Of a DNA stretch of 64,000 nt, positions 1 to 9,288 are shown piece after piece. The notes beneath the pieces were generated by a model, which had not been told where the DNA came from, did no database searches, and saw only the letters and a program-made list of their open reading frames with translations. The stretch covers positions 30,906 to 94,905 of the forward strand of contig JABILI010000096.1 in the NCBI GenBank assembly GCA_018654575.1, written 5' to 3'. Both the position numbers and the translations under genes were made by a program. Each line of letters starts with the position of its first letter. Position 1 is the stretch's first letter. Origin of the DNA: Porticoccaceae bacterium. GTDB taxonomy: Bacteria; Pseudomonadota; Gammaproteobacteria; Pseudomonadales; Porticoccaceae.

Positions 1-213
1 TAATGTCTTCATTACACAAGTTCCTTTTGGACAAATCATACCACTAACCACATTTCAATGATTTTGATAGTCTGTGCTAAAAGTATTTCATATAACGAGG
101 ATGACAATATTAAACCTGAAGATACTGAGGTTCATTGTAATACGCTCATCTCTGCCACGGTTGATCTGCCTCTTTAGCGACGCGAGTAACGAACCATAAA
201 TGAAGTGCTTAGA
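1..213. other. Non-coding window edge downstream of the first LeuCD-like pair
   Basis: No convincing gene or strong hairpin is seen here. The stretch lies downstream of the minus-strand LeuD-like gene. A half copy of the locus-wide palindrome (TTCATATA) is present at 87-94, but its second arm is missing, so I do not call a site. Confidence 0.4.
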
Positions 214-864
214 TTAGACGATTGAGTTATTGAATAACCAAGGTGCGACTTTTCGATGCCGTTCTTCAAACCGCATTATTGTATCTCGATGGCCTAGAGT
301 CAGGCTTATGACATCGGAACCTTCTAATAATTGCTCTCGTTGAGGGGGGTCAATATCGAACGGTAGGTCTGTCCCGTCGGGTAAAAGTATGCTTTGACGT
401 TCAAGATTTATTTGCAGTTCATACCCCTCATTAGTATCTATCTGATCGAATAGGCTAGAAACACGTTCGCTAGACAACTGAATAGGTAAAACGCCATTTT
501 TAAAACAATTATTGTAAAAAATATCGGCGAAACTAGGTGCAATAACTACTTTTATACCAAAATCACGGATGGCCCATGGCGCATGTTCTCGGCTAGACCC
601 ACAACCAAAGTTATCTCCGGCAACCAATATGCTGCCTCCTTTATAACGAGGTAGGTTTAAAACAAAATCGGGGTTAATTGTGCGTGTAGAAGTATCGGTA
701 TTGATATCACCCTCATCTAAATACCGTAATCCGTCAAATAGCCAATCCCCATAACCGGTTTTTCGAATCGATTTCAAATATTGTTTAGGTAACATCACAT
801 CAGTATCGATGTTAGCTCTGTTGAATGGGATCACCAATCCTCGATGTGTCTTAAATGCTTCCAT
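214..864 (-). CDS. LeuD-like hydro-lyase small subunit (first pair)
   Basis: This is the small (swivel-domain) subunit of an aconitase-family hydro-lyase, 216 residues, close to the usual LeuD length. The family signature [12 protein letters not shown] is at residues 87-98 and the NIDTD segment near residue 19 is typical of the LeuD N-terminus. It would pair with the large subunit encoded six bases upstream to isomerise or hydrate a 2-substituted malate or maleate in the cytoplasm. True leucine synthesis is unlikely, because no leuA or leuB lies nearby and the neighbours are an amidase, an acyl-CoA ligase and an amidohydrolase. By analogy it could be a citraconate, dimethylmaleate or similar hydratase, but the substrate cannot be read from sequence. 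It is the last gene of the minus-strand operon. Confidence 0.88.
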   Translation of the reverse strand: MEAFKTHRGLVIPFNRANIDTDVMLPKQYLKSIRKTGYGDWLFDGLRYLDEGDINTDTSTRTINPDFVLNLPRYKGGSILVAGDNFGCGSSREHAPWAIRDFGIKVVIAPSFADIFYNNCFKNGVLPIQLSSERVSSLFDQIDTNEGYELQINLERQSILLPDGTDLPFDIDPPQREQLLEGSDVISLTLGHRDTIMRFEERHRKVAPWLFNNSIV

Positions 865-870
865 AATAAT

Positions 871-2286
871 TTATATAATCTCTCTAATATCAATAAAATG
901 TCCGGCCAGAGCTGCTGCGGCTGCCATTTGCGGGCTTACTAAATGAGTACGACTACCATGTCCCTGTCTACCTTCAAAATTGCGGTTTGAGGTTGATGCG
1001 CAATGTTCACCAGGTAATGATTTATCAGAATTAATAGCCACACACATAGAACATCCTGGGTCTCGCCATTCAAACCCTGCATCAAGAAGTACTTTATCTA
1101 AACCTTCATCTTCAGCCTGTTGTTTGACCAACCCAGATCCGGGAACCACCATAGCCTGTTTTATGCTTGCGGCAATGTGCTTCCCTTTTACTATCTCAGC
1201 AACGCTGCGGATATCTTCAATACGTGAATTAGTGCAGGAACCAACAAATATGCGGTCTAATTGAACATCCGTTATTTTTTGCCCAGCGGTCAAGCCCATA
1301 TAGTTTAGCGCTTGAAAATAATCTTCACGTGCATCAAGTGTTTCCTGTTGGGACGGATCTGGCACTGTGCCATCGATTGGAATCACCATTTCAGGCGAAG
1401 TACCCCAGCTAACATGAGGCGAAATATCTGCAGCGTTAAATTCATAGATCGCATCAAATTTAGCACCTACATCACTGTGTAAATTTTCCCAAGATCTGCA
1501 CGCCTGACGCTCTAAATCACCTTTGGGCGAATGAGCTCGTCCCCGTATATAGTCGAATGTCACTTCATCATAAGCTATCATCCCAACTCGAGAACCGGCC
1601 TCAATAGCCATATTACAAATAGTCATCCTACCTTCCATCGACAACGCTCTGATGGTAGAACCGGCAAATTCAGTCGCCATTCCAGTCGCACCAGCTGTTC
1701 CTATCTTGCCGATGATATAAAGAATCATATCCTTGGCGCTAACCCCTCTTGGAAGATCTCCTTCGACATTAATCAGCATGTTGCCAAACTTTTTTTGCGC
1801 TAAACATTGTGTTGCAAGAACATGCTCAACATCGGAGGTGCCTATGCCTTGCGCAAGACATGCAAAGGCTCCATGAGTCGAGGTATGAGAGTCACCGCAG
1901 ACCAAGGTCATGCCCGGCAGTGTCAATCCTTGCTCGGGCCCAATGACATGAACTATACCCTGACGAATATCATTGAGCTTATACTCCCTGATTCCAAATT
2001 CAGCGCAATTGCTATCAAGCGCTAATATTTGAATTCTAGAGACGGCGTCTTTAACCCCCTCCATTCCGGTTTGGCGTTGGGTTGTAGGCACGTTGTGGTC
2101 AGGTGTTGCAACGCATGAATCAACCCTCCATGGTTTTCGATTGTTTTCACGTAATCCTTCAAATGCCTGTGCAGATGTAACTTCATGGAGGATATGTCTA
2201 TCTATATAAAGAAGAGAGGTACCATCCTTCATTTCAGTCACCTCGTGCATATCCCATAATTTGTCATAAAGCGTTTTAGGTTTCAT
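871..2286 (-). CDS. LeuC-like hydro-lyase large subunit (first pair)
   Basis: This is the large [4Fe-4S] subunit of an aconitase-family hydro-lyase, 471 residues. The three cluster cysteines are visible as C351 (GSCTNSR) and C412/C415 (GCSMC). The [11 protein letters not shown] motif is at 131-141 and NRNFEGRQG is near the C-terminus. The [11 protein letters not shown] segment is close to that of authentic isopropylmalate isomerases, closer than the second LeuC-like protein of this window. It is followed by its small subunit six bases on and preceded by an isochorismatase-family amidase 20 bases upstream, so the three are almost certainly cotranscribed. Reaction class (stereospecific hydration or isomerisation of a C5-C7 dicarboxylate) is secure from the family. 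The exact substrate is open. Confidence 0.9.
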   Translation of the reverse strand: MKPKTLYDKLWDMHEVTEMKDGTSLLYIDRHILHEVTSAQAFEGLRENNRKPWRVDSCVATPDHNVPTTQRQTGMEGVKDAVSRIQILALDSNCAEFGIREYKLNDIRQGIVHVIGPEQGLTLPGMTLVCGDSHTSTHGAFACLAQGIGTSDVEHVLATQCLAQKKFGNMLINVEGDLPRGVSAKDMILYIIGKIGTAGATGMATEFAGSTIRALSMEGRMTICNMAIEAGSRVGMIAYDEVTFDYIRGRAHSPKGDLERQACRSWENLHSDVGAKFDAIYEFNAADISPHVSWGTSPEMVIPIDGTVPDPSQQETLDAREDYFQALNYMGLTAGQKITDVQLDRIFVGSCTNSRIEDIRSVAEIVKGKHIAASIKQAMVVPGSGLVKQQAEDEGLDKVLLDAGFEWRDPGCSMCVAINSDKSLPGEHCASTSNRNFEGRQGHGSRTHLVSPQMAAAAALAGHFIDIREII

Positions 2287-2306
2287 CTTAAGCGCTCCAA
2301 TAATGC

Positions 2307-2909
2307 CTATTGATCGGTTAACAAACGTAGTCGAACCAATAAATCTGATAGCAAGACAACATCTGCATACTTTTTATTAAGGTCATATAAGCTAGCCTCA
2401 TGAGCCGTCTGACCTCTATCACCACAGGCTTCTTTGGGAATGAGTACTGGATAGTTGTGCTGAAGGCCATCAACTACAGTTGCTCTGACGCAACCACTAG
2501 TGGTTAATCCGGTCACCACTAATGAGTCCGTACCGCAGGCCATAAGTTGGTTGGACAAGTCAGTTCCAAAGAAAGCGCTAGCCCATTGTTTCTCAATCAA
2601 GGGTTCGCTGGCACGCCGCTCGAGTGCAGCATCAACCTTAACCCAATGAGAATTTGGCTTTAGACAATCCAAGTCAGGTAATTTTTGCCGAAAGACAGTG
2701 GCCTGGTTTTTATGGTGGTAAACTACTGTAGTAAAGAAAATCGGTAGTCTTTGTCGGCGAAACTCCGCAAGTAACATCTTATTAGCAATCACCACCTCTG
2801 GGCAGGCTGTGCCCAGGGCACAATCTGGATCTGTGAATCCATTCACCACATCCACAACAATGAGAGCTGGCTTTGAGCCCAAGTTAAGTGTCCTAGAAGT
2901 TAGAGCCAT
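2307..2909 (-). CDS. Isochorismatase-family amidohydrolase
   Basis: A 200-residue cysteine hydrolase of the isochorismatase superfamily. The catalytic triad is visible: D20 in [10 protein letters not shown]107 in EKQWASAF and C140 in [12 protein letters not shown]. The [12 protein letters not shown] segment is characteristic of the N-carbamoylsarcosine amidase and maleamate amidohydrolase branch, which cleave a carbamoyl or amide group to release ammonia. It sits directly upstream of the LeuCD-like pair (20-base gap). An amidase making a maleate-like dicarboxylate followed by a hydro-lyase acting on it is a sensible two-step order, but that is inference. A second family member is at 19961-20638. 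The start ATG has a GGG-containing purine run very close upstream, so a slightly different start is possible. Confidence 0.85.
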   Translation of the reverse strand: MALTSRTLNLGSKPALIVVDVVNGFTDPDCALGTACPEVVIANKMLLAEFRRQRLPIFFTTVVYHHKNQATVFRQKLPDLDCLKPNSHWVKVDAALERRASEPLIEKQWASAFFGTDLSNQLMACGTDSLVVTGLTTSGCVRATVVDGLQHNYPVLIPKEACGDRGQTAHEASLYDLNKKYADVVLLSDLLVRLRLLTDQ

Positions 2910-3186
2910 AACCCTTACTCTGCTAACAGCGTGAAGCTATACAAACCTGACAAAATACGACTAAGATCAAGAACTAGAGAGCCTGTTATGGGCTTAGGCA
3001 GAATTAATATTCCTCTTAACAATCTGTAAGTATTCAAGCTTTCTTCTCCCTTTAGTCACCCATGTAGCAGGCCGCTGCGCTATTACTCAATTAGGACCCA
3101 CCTCGTTTACTAAGATCAGCTAAGAGACATTAAAGACGTCTTATGCGGTTGTTTTTTAGCTGTGGATACTAGTTTTACTGTAGCTT
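2910..3186. other. 277-base gap inside the minus-strand operon
   Basis: This gap separates the acyl-CoA ligase from the isochorismatase gene. I see no ORF with coding character, no strong terminator and no copy of the three locus motifs. It may hold an internal promoter for the isochorismatase-LeuCD unit, but no clear -35/-10 pair stands out. Confidence 0.35.
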
Positions 3187-4710
3187 TTAAAGATTACGTA
3201 GCTCTCGTTTCAACACTTTGCCCGTAGCATTACGAGGCAACGCAGCGACAAATTCAAACGATTTAGGCGTTTTATAACCAGCCAGAACTTCCCGACAATA
3301 ACTATTTAAATCTTCAGTGTCGACACTGTGGTTGTCCCCTAATACCACATAGGCCTTTACCGATTCGCCCCAATATTGATCCGGCACGCCAATGATGGCA
3401 GCGTCGGCAATAGCGGGATGGTCATAAAGAACTTCTTCGATCTCCCTAGGGTAGATATTGACCCCACCTGAGATAATCATGTCCATCTTTCGGTCAATCA
3501 GATAAACAAAACCTTCGTCATCAAGCCGAGCTAGATCTCCAGCTGAAAACCAACCGTCTAACATAGCGTTGACGGATAAGGTATTGCCCCAGTAGCCTGA
3601 AAAAAGGTAAGGAGAACGGCTATATAATTCCCCGACCTCGCCTGGCTGCACCGGCAGTCCTTCTTTAGTCAGAACCTTAGTCTCGGTGCAGGCAAATCCA
3701 AGACCGACACAACGCTCCTTTCTCAATTGATCAGCAGGGCGTAAATTGCAGACAATTCCTGCCTCAGTTGACCCATAAGTCTCGTGTAATATTCCAGGCC
3801 CAAAATAACCAACCACTTTCTTTTTTAGTGCCTGAGGCAGAGCCGATGCATTAGAAATTATGGTCTTGATCCGGTTAGATTTTAAGTCCGCAAGTTGTTT
3901 AGCGGGTAGATCAAAGATAGCCTGAAAATGCGTGGGAACCATAAATACATTGGTTATATCCAATTCTTTTAGTTTCTTTAGTGTACTGGCAGCCTCAAAC
4001 TTCGGGGAAATTTCGCAATATCCTCCAAAGAAAAGTGCAGCAATAGCAAATGAGAATCCAGCTCCATGAAATAAAGGCGCCACAGCCAACGTCCGATCAT
4101 CTGGTGTATAACAACCATATTCTGATGCCATGCCAAGAAAGGTTAATACCCGAGATCGGTGCGATAACATAACACCCTTCGGTTTTCCTGTAGTTCCAGC
4201 GGTATAAACAAGAGCGAAAATATCGGTCTCTGCAAGATGGCCAATCTGATAGTCGGCGCTAGACTGGGTCAACCACTCCTCATAGTTATCGCCTATCACT
4301 ACCAACTCTTTCACGTTAGGCAATTGGGAAAGATCTATTTGAGGTCTTGCTGACGGATGCACAAAAATCATTGATGCATCGCAATCATCACAAATATACT
4401 TAATCTCAGTAGACGTTAACTTTGGATTCAATGTAACCACAATAAGGCCAGCTTGAGCGATACCTATGGCGAGCTCAGGATATTCTATACAATTAGGCGC
4501 AATAAGGGCGACTCTATCGCCCTTAACAAGACCAGCAATATTTCGGACACCATTGGACACTCTGTTGATGCGTTTCGCCAGATCGCCATAGTTCAGACTG
4601 CGCGCTCCCTCACCCAAGGCAACTTTATTAGGCTTGTGTTGGGCCGCACATCTAACGCCATAACCAATATCTAAGGCGAGGTAGGCTTGATTGTCGAACT
4701 TATCCTTCAT
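3187..4710 (-). CDS. Acyl-CoA ligase (AMP-forming)
   Basis: A 507-residue member of the ANL superfamily that activates a carboxylic acid as an acyl-adenylate and transfers it to CoA. The P-loop YTAGTTGKPKG is at 170-180. YGSTEAG (A5 motif), the AGDLA...DRKMDMIISGGVNIYP hinge region and the C-terminal RNATGKVLKREL with the catalytic lysine near residue 498 are all present, so the enzyme looks intact. Length and motifs suit medium-chain or aromatic acid ligases, and the substrate is not predictable from sequence. It lies 40 bases downstream of an amidohydrolase-family protein and upstream of the amidase-LeuCD genes, so it probably supplies the CoA ester used by the CaiB, acyl-CoA dehydrogenase and lyase genes elsewhere in the locus. 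Confidence 0.88.
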   Translation of the reverse strand: MKDKFDNQAYLALDIGYGVRCAAQHKPNKVALGEGARSLNYGDLAKRINRVSNGVRNIAGLVKGDRVALIAPNCIEYPELAIGIAQAGLIVVTLNPKLTSTEIKYICDDCDASMIFVHPSARPQIDLSQLPNVKELVVIGDNYEEWLTQSSADYQIGHLAETDIFALVYTAGTTGKPKGVMLSHRSRVLTFLGMASEYGCYTPDDRTLAVAPLFHGAGFSFAIAALFFGGYCEISPKFEAASTLKKLKELDITNVFMVPTHFQAIFDLPAKQLADLKSNRIKTIISNASALPQALKKKVVGYFGPGILHETYGSTEAGIVCNLRPADQLRKERCVGLGFACTETKVLTKEGLPVQPGEVGELYSRSPYLFSGYWGNTLSVNAMLDGWFSAGDLARLDDEGFVYLIDRKMDMIISGGVNIYPREIEEVLYDHPAIADAAIIGVPDQYWGESVKAYVVLGDNHSVDTEDLNSYCREVLAGYKTPKSFEFVAALPRNATGKVLKRELRNL

Positions 4711-4750
4711 CCTTTAACTCTCACTATATTGAAGACGAGCATCAATATTT

Positions 4751-5602
4751 TTATAATTTAAAAATGCGTTTGGCATTAGTATGGAGAAATTTCTCCATCA
4801 CGGGTTCCGATATGCCCAACTGTTTAATCTCATCCATTGCTCGCTCTGGGCTGATCACAGGCCAATCAGTTCCAAATAAAACTTTGTCTTGGCCATATGT
4901 TTTTAAATAATGAACAAATGAATCAGGCCAGTACTTGGGGGCGTAAGCATCAGATCCTATATAAACATTCTCATGCTTCCATGCCATGGATATCATTTCA
5001 TCTGTCCAAGGGATCCCAATATGAATTCCGATCAACTTAAGCTCTGGAAAGTCGATGGCAACCTGATCAAGGGTAATCGGACGACCCACACTAGGCAGAC
5101 GTCTTTCACGCGAATACACCAAGTTATGGCCTACTTGCATCATGATAGGGATATCAAGCTCACAGCACTTGGCATAATAAGGGTAATATTTGGCGTGATC
5201 CGGAGCCAACTCTATCCAGTGTGGGTACAAATGTGCCCCAACAAAACCTAATTCACGAACTGCATGCTCAAGCTCACGAACACCATCCATGCCACGATAG
5301 GGATCTATCCCTGCCAAGCCAGAGAAGCGATCAGGGTATTTTTTGCAAACAGAAGCCACTTGCTCATAAGGAATTTCAAAAGATCCGCGCATTCTCTGAT
5401 CGCCTGCGCGAACAGCAATTAATAATGAACGATCAATACCAGCTCGATCCTTCATGCCGATATAATTTTCGATGGATACGCCCTTTCTCCACTCTGCGGG
5501 GAAACGTATTTGCTCCAAAAAATGCTCATCGAGTCCAGTTTGCCCATTGCTGACTTCATACTCAGTAAACAAGTTACAAACCGTATCTATCGCCATCATC
5601 AT
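4751..5602 (-). CDS. Amidohydrolase-family (Amidohydro_2) protein lacking the HxH motif
   Basis: A 283-residue TIM-barrel protein of the Amidohydro_2 family, which includes metal-dependent decarboxylases such as ACMSD as well as lactonases and hydrolases. H159 (VGHN), H194 (IGIHIG) and D246 (FGTDWP) match the usual metal and catalytic positions of the barrel. The N-terminal HxH expected after the first beta strand is absent: the segment reads AIDTVCNLF. The metal site may therefore be altered, or the protein may be non-hydrolytic. It is the first gene of the minus-strand operon and shares a long intergenic region with the divergent membrane-protein and UbiD genes. The start is MMMAIDT, and any of the first three Met codons could be used. 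Confidence 0.8.
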   Translation of the reverse strand: MMMAIDTVCNLFTEYEVSNGQTGLDEHFLEQIRFPAEWRKGVSIENYIGMKDRAGIDRSLLIAVRAGDQRMRGSFEIPYEQVASVCKKYPDRFSGLAGIDPYRGMDGVRELEHAVRELGFVGAHLYPHWIELAPDHAKYYPYYAKCCELDIPIMMQVGHNLVYSRERRLPSVGRPITLDQVAIDFPELKLIGIHIGIPWTDEMISMAWKHENVYIGSDAYAPKYWPDSFVHYLKTYGQDKVLFGTDWPVISPERAMDEIKQLGISEPVMEKFLHTNAKRIFKL

Positions 5603-5794
5603 ACTGACCTCTTGGACCTAAAAATTCTACAGGTAATACAAATTTGCTATACATCTAAAATGTCCCAGCAAAAAAGATATAAGAAAACATCAAAAACTAC
5701 CTATTGCTCTTACACAGACTGCCTCTCAATAGAGATCTATTGTAAGAGAGGCCGTAAAAGATTGTCAATATAATATATATATATGTTTATATTT

Positions 5795-5808
5795 TTCATA
5801 TAGCTGAA
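5795..5808 (+). promoter_or_regulatory. Palindromic operator candidate, motif 1 (TTCATATAGCTGAA)
   Basis: TTCA-TATAGC-TGAA, a dyad shared with four other intergenic sites in the window. The flank is also conserved: TTGTCAA about 30 bases upstream, TTTATAT just before it and TTAT after it, as at 11520, 15668, 32388 and 39908. A copy precedes the IclR-type regulator gene, so that protein is the first candidate to bind it. Confidence 0.55.
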
Positions 5809-6037
5809 TTATTGTATTACATTTATGTTACGATTATCCTGCTAAAAATACTTAGATTCTAGCTAATCAATCGTCTTTTTAGCGGATAAAAGACCTCTTA
5901 AATAGGGTTTGTTAATAATAGATGGAAGAGCTGGTTGGTATAACTACATGTATGAATTGAGGCCTGATAGCTAGATAATGCTTGGGCCAAAGACTATTTC
6001 TCAAAGATACGACGCGTTGACAGTTTATTTATTTTGA

Positions 6038-6051
6038 TTATCCTATGATAA
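6038..6051. promoter_or_regulatory. Operator candidate, motif 2 (TTATC-N4-GATAA)
   Basis: The inverted repeat TTATC-CTAT-GATAA followed by ATAA lies about 100 bases before the membrane-protein gene. The same ATC-N4-GATAAAYWA pattern occurs at 15761, 19663, 22646 and 43086, always upstream of a gene of this locus. Confidence 0.5.
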
Positions 6052-6137
6052 ATAATAGCTTTCACAGAGTACTGACCAGCTTAACAGTATGTATTAGCGC
6101 GCCCTATCTTGGAGGGTATTTCGGGATTTAAATCAGC

Positions 6138-6143
6138 AGGAGG
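6138..6143 (+). promoter_or_regulatory. Shine-Dalgarno AGGAGG that supports a TTG start
   Basis: A perfect AGGAGG sits eight bases before the TTG codon at 6152. No in-frame ATG lies nearby, so this site decides the start of the membrane-protein gene. Confidence 0.75.
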
Positions 6144-6151
6144 AGAGCCAC

Positions 6152-6823
6152 TTGCACATTAATTTTCATAACTTTATCGCCTTTATCCATGTTTTCTTGT
6201 TCGTATTTGCAATTGGAGGAGATATTGCGGTCCACTATATTGGCCAGTACCTCACCCAAGATAAGCTAAGCCTAGCGGAGAGACTGCGCGTACGCCAAAT
6301 GAGGTTTATTGTTGATATGTCAGCGCGCACAGCCTTAGTGCTTTTGCTGCCCTTAGGATTTACCCTAGCGCAAGCATACGGTTCACCTATTTCAGGTAAC
6401 GGATTAGCAACATTGTGGGTGGCCGCCATCCTATGGTTGGTATTGGTCTGGCTTGTCCACTTTAATAAAGGTACTCCATTAGGTGATAGATTAGGTAAAT
6501 TGGACATTGGAATTCGATATGTAGTCATGCTTTCTATGACGTCCTTTGGCGGATACTGCCTGATCACAGGTGGCCCTATAGCAAGTACTTGGCTCGCCAT
6601 TAAAATTGTGTTGTTTGCCGTCATATTGCTAAATGGTGTCTGGATACGTCAGATTGCTCGAGGCTGGCCCGGTGCTTTCGCTTTGGTTGAAGCGGGCGGG
6701 CAAGACGCTGTCCGCGGTGAGGTATTGATTAAAGAGCTACAGACTAAAACAAATCGAGCCGCTTTGTGTATCTGGGTTTTGGTTGTTTTGATGGCCTTTT
6801 TTGGTGAAGTTAAACCCTACTAG
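6152..6823 (+). CDS. Small integral membrane protein (CopD/DUF2269-like)
   Basis: A 223-residue hydrophobic protein with five or six predicted membrane spans, near residues 8-27, 55-75, 83-103, 124-144, 148-166 and 204-220. The opening segment, with conserved His in HNFIAFIHV and GGDIAVHY, resembles CopD or DUF2269-type membrane proteins, some of which bind haem or metal. I cannot assign a function. It starts at TTG behind an excellent ribosome site and precedes the UbiD gene by 70 bases, so the two are likely cotranscribed. A role in redox supply or transport for the decarboxylation step is possible but only inferred. Confidence 0.75.
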   Translation: MHINFHNFIAFIHVFLFVFAIGGDIAVHYIGQYLTQDKLSLAERLRVRQMRFIVDMSARTALVLLLPLGFTLAQAYGSPISGNGLATLWVAAILWLVLVWLVHFNKGTPLGDRLGKLDIGIRYVVMLSMTSFGGYCLITGGPIASTWLAIKIVLFAVILLNGVWIRQIARGWPGAFALVEAGGQDAVRGEVLIKELQTKTNRAALCIWVLVVLMAFFGEVKPY

Positions 6824-6893
6824 AGACGTTATGTTGTTGCACAAGGCTCATCCAAATAACCTCTCCTAACAGTAGTCTTATGGAGTCTCACTA

Positions 6894-8408
6894 ATGACAG
6901 ATGCAATCGATAATCCTGCTACTAAAGCCCCAGTTGGCCCCTATGAATCCCTGCGAGACTATATCGATGCAATAGACGGCTGTGGCCAAGCTCTGCATAT
7001 AAGTGGACTCGATCAAGATGCCTATGAAGCAACGGGCTTTATGTACAGGCTTATTGATAAACTAGGATGGGCCGACGCTCCTGCTGTAATATTTAAAAAT
7101 ATTAAGATTAATGGTCAGTGGCATGAAGGTCCTGTCATTGCCAATCAATATGGTCGTTGGCAATTCGAAGGGCTCGCTTTCGGGGTAGATCCAGCAAATG
7201 ACGAACAAAGTGAAGTTTATCAAAATGTATTAGCTAAACTTGAAAGCCTAGCCACAACAGATAAACAATGGCAGGAAATAGAACCTATTGAAGTAAGCCC
7301 TGAAGATGCTCCTTGCAAACAAGTCGTTGTGCTCGGAGATGACATCAACATCCTTGACTTTCCTTTTATACAAACGAACCCTGCAGATGGAGGTTCCTAT
7401 ATAAATACGGGTAGTGTAATACTCGAAGATCCTGAGCGAGGCCGTAATGTTGGCACCTACAGATGCCAAATCAAAGGCCCTCGAAAGATTGCCATTAACC
7501 CAGAAAAAAATCAGCATGGGTGGACGTTCTTAATGGATATGAAGGCCCGAGGTGAGACCTCTGCCAAGGCCGCAATCGTGTTAGGTGCTGATCCAGTGAC
7601 TTTTGCCATGAGTAGCTCCAAAACCACCCGCCTTGGCCAAGACGAACTCTTTGTTGCTGGTGGCTTTATAGGCAAGGCTCTAGACGTGGTTCAATGCGAA
7701 ACGAATACCATAAAAGTACCTGCAAATGTTGAAATGGTAATCGAAGGAGAAATCCCTTTCGATTTTGAACCCGAGGGCCCATTTGGCGAGATGTATGGTT
7801 ATATAGGCGAACATAAAGAAGAGAATTTTTACATGCATGTCACTGCAGTGACTCATCGAAAAAAACCAATCTTTGTAAACCAATTTACAGGTGTCACTAG
7901 GAGCTTCCTTACTTCTCCAATGGAAGTTACCACTAATCTTGCCATGAAGAAGTTGTTCCCTAATATTGTAGGTATACATCTTCCACTGCAAACGCCTGGC
8001 TATTGCTTTATTAGTATTAAAAAGGAAACGCCGGGAGATGCCATAACCATTGGGCGCAATATAACGACTTCATTGAAGATAGCTAAGATTGCTATTGTCG
8101 TTGACGAAGATGTGAATATACATAACGCTATTGAAGTTATGCACGCTGTTGGAGCTCGGTGGCAACCTTATCCAGCTAGTGAGATTATTGAAAAAGCGGG
8201 CGCTATGGGGGGAGATCCAAGCGCGCCAACACGCGGAGTTGGCAGCCGTATCGTAGTGGATGCAACACGCCAGTTACCTGAGGAAGGTGGCCCGAAACAA
8301 TATTCTCTTATGAATCGAGCTTGCTTAACTAAGGAATTCCCAGATATTTTTGAGTTCATTGACGAGAAATGGTCAGAAACCATTGACTCATGGAATCCTA
8401 AGAAATAA
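6894..8408 (+). CDS. UbiD-family decarboxylase (prenylated-FMN type)
   Basis: A 504-residue UbiD-family protein, the usual length. These enzymes use prenylated FMN to decarboxylate, or carboxylate, aromatic and alpha,beta-unsaturated acids. The EGPFGEMYGY motif at 294-303 supplies E294 and E299, spaced like the catalytic glutamate pair of ferulate decarboxylase. GTYRCQIKGP near 187-196 matches the conserved arginine strand of the cofactor site. No UbiX flavin prenyltransferase is encoded in this window, so the cofactor must come from elsewhere in the genome. Ubiquinone synthesis is not indicated, because the gene is embedded in catabolic operons. The substrate is probably an aromatic, heteroaromatic or conjugated acid. 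It ends 30 bases before a convergent gene. Confidence 0.88.
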   Translation: MTDAIDNPATKAPVGPYESLRDYIDAIDGCGQALHISGLDQDAYEATGFMYRLIDKLGWADAPAVIFKNIKINGQWHEGPVIANQYGRWQFEGLAFGVDPANDEQSEVYQNVLAKLESLATTDKQWQEIEPIEVSPEDAPCKQVVVLGDDINILDFPFIQTNPADGGSYINTGSVILEDPERGRNVGTYRCQIKGPRKIAINPEKNQHGWTFLMDMKARGETSAKAAIVLGADPVTFAMSSSKTTRLGQDELFVAGGFIGKALDVVQCETNTIKVPANVEMVIEGEIPFDFEPEGPFGEMYGYIGEHKEENFYMHVTAVTHRKKPIFVNQFTGVTRSFLTSPMEVTTNLAMKKLFPNIVGIHLPLQTPGYCFISIKKETPGDAITIGRNITTSLKIAKIAIVVDEDVNIHNAIEVMHAVGARWQPYPASEIIEKAGAMGGDPSAPTRGVGSRIVVDATRQLPEEGGPKQYSLMNRACLTKEFPDIFEFIDEKWSETIDSWNPKK

Positions 8409-8438
8409 TCAGATCTCGACCCATAATAGCTCTCAGAG

Positions 8439-9233
8439 CTAACCTCGAATGAAATCAATAATTACGCCAACCCAAGTCTCAGGCTCATCACGAATGACAT
8501 ATGAGGTACCGCCCTCAATCTCAACTATGGCGAAATCCGGCCTAAGCTGGACGAGACGATCAGCCACGAAGTGAAGAATGTCTCCCGTATTAGTGACTAC
8601 CAAAGTAGGCGCTCTAACCGCTTTGATCGCGTCGGTCATGTCATAACTAAAGGCAGCATGGTGCGCATACCAGTGTTTCTCGCCAGCCCAAAGTGTATGT
8701 AAAGCAGCCATATGGGAGGACTCTAGAGTTGAAACACCTCTAGACATCTTTTCTATAAGACCCCACAGATCAGAAAGGTGAGATCCATCTGCCTTCGCAC
8801 TAAAATCCATATGTGGCCTGGCCAATCTCTCCTCACGCTCTTCCGTGGTGTACCAAGGAAGCCCATGTATCACTAGCCTCTCTACTCGGTCGGGGCTAGC
8901 GTACGCCATTTGGCAGGCCATTGAAGCTCCCGTGTGATGGCCAATAACTATCGCTTTATCTATGCTTAAGTGATCTAACAACTGCTTAAGGACATCCGCA
9001 TATTCAGGAATGCTAGGAGGCTCAGTCGTGCCCTCAGATAGTCCATACCCTGGCATGTCTGGCGCAATCACCTGAAACCCTGCGTCAATCAACAACGGGA
9101 TTACATATAGAAATTGCAGTGCCGACTGAGGGTCTTGATGCACCAACAATAAGGGCTTGCCTTGCCCTCCGATCCGATAGTGTACTTGACCCATAGAGGT
9201 GTCTGCGTATGCTTTTCGTATTTCATGCCCCAT
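8439..9233 (-). CDS. Alpha/beta-hydrolase-fold protein with non-canonical active site
   Basis: A 264-residue single-domain alpha/beta hydrolase, with the HQDP oxyanion-loop region at 32-35 and the acid D218 visible. The nucleophile elbow reads GHHTGA (98-103), so histidine H100 stands where serine, cysteine or aspartate is expected. The usual catalytic histidine near the C-terminus is also missing: the segment reads EGGTSYVIRDEPE (residues about 240-252). Two of three triad residues are therefore replaced, which argues against ordinary ester hydrolysis. The fold may serve a lyase or cofactor-free reaction, or may bind ligand only. It lies 55 bases downstream of a Tat-exported flavin oxidase in the same operon. 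Confidence 0.82.
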   Translation of the reverse strand: MGHEIRKAYADTSMGQVHYRIGGQGKPLLLVHQDPQSALQFLYVIPLLIDAGFQVIAPDMPGYGLSEGTTEPPSIPEYADVLKQLLDHLSIDKAIVIGHHTGASMACQMAYASPDRVERLVIHGLPWYTTEEREERLARPHMDFSAKADGSHLSDLWGLIEKMSRGVSTLESSHMAALHTLWAGEKHWYAHHAAFSYDMTDAIKAVRAPTLVVTNTGDILHFVADRLVQLRPDFAIVEIEGGTSYVIRDEPETWVGVIIDFIRG

Positions 9234-9288
9234 CTTTTTAACCTCTTTTTACGCTATACCTCTAGTTACGAAGAGCTATCCAAAAACT

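Larger units (their letters stand above)
5603..6151. other. 549-base divergent intergenic region with two operator-like motifs
   Basis: This non-coding AT-rich stretch lies between the minus-strand amidohydrolase operon and the plus-strand membrane-protein and UbiD operon. It holds an alternating AT tract around 5771-5784, the palindrome TTCATATAGCTGAA (5795-5808) and the inverted repeat TTATC-CTAT-GATAA (6038-6051). Both motifs recur elsewhere in the window. No reliable small ORF is seen. Confidence 0.6.

Noticed and set aside
214..2286. Leucine biosynthesis (leuCD)
   Set aside because: No leuA or leuB is present, the operon partners are catabolic, and a second LeuCD-like pair exists in the same window.
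5771..5784. Alternating AT tract as a simple repeat or origin element
   Set aside because: It is short and lies in a promoter region rich in A and T. No DnaA boxes or iterons accompany it.
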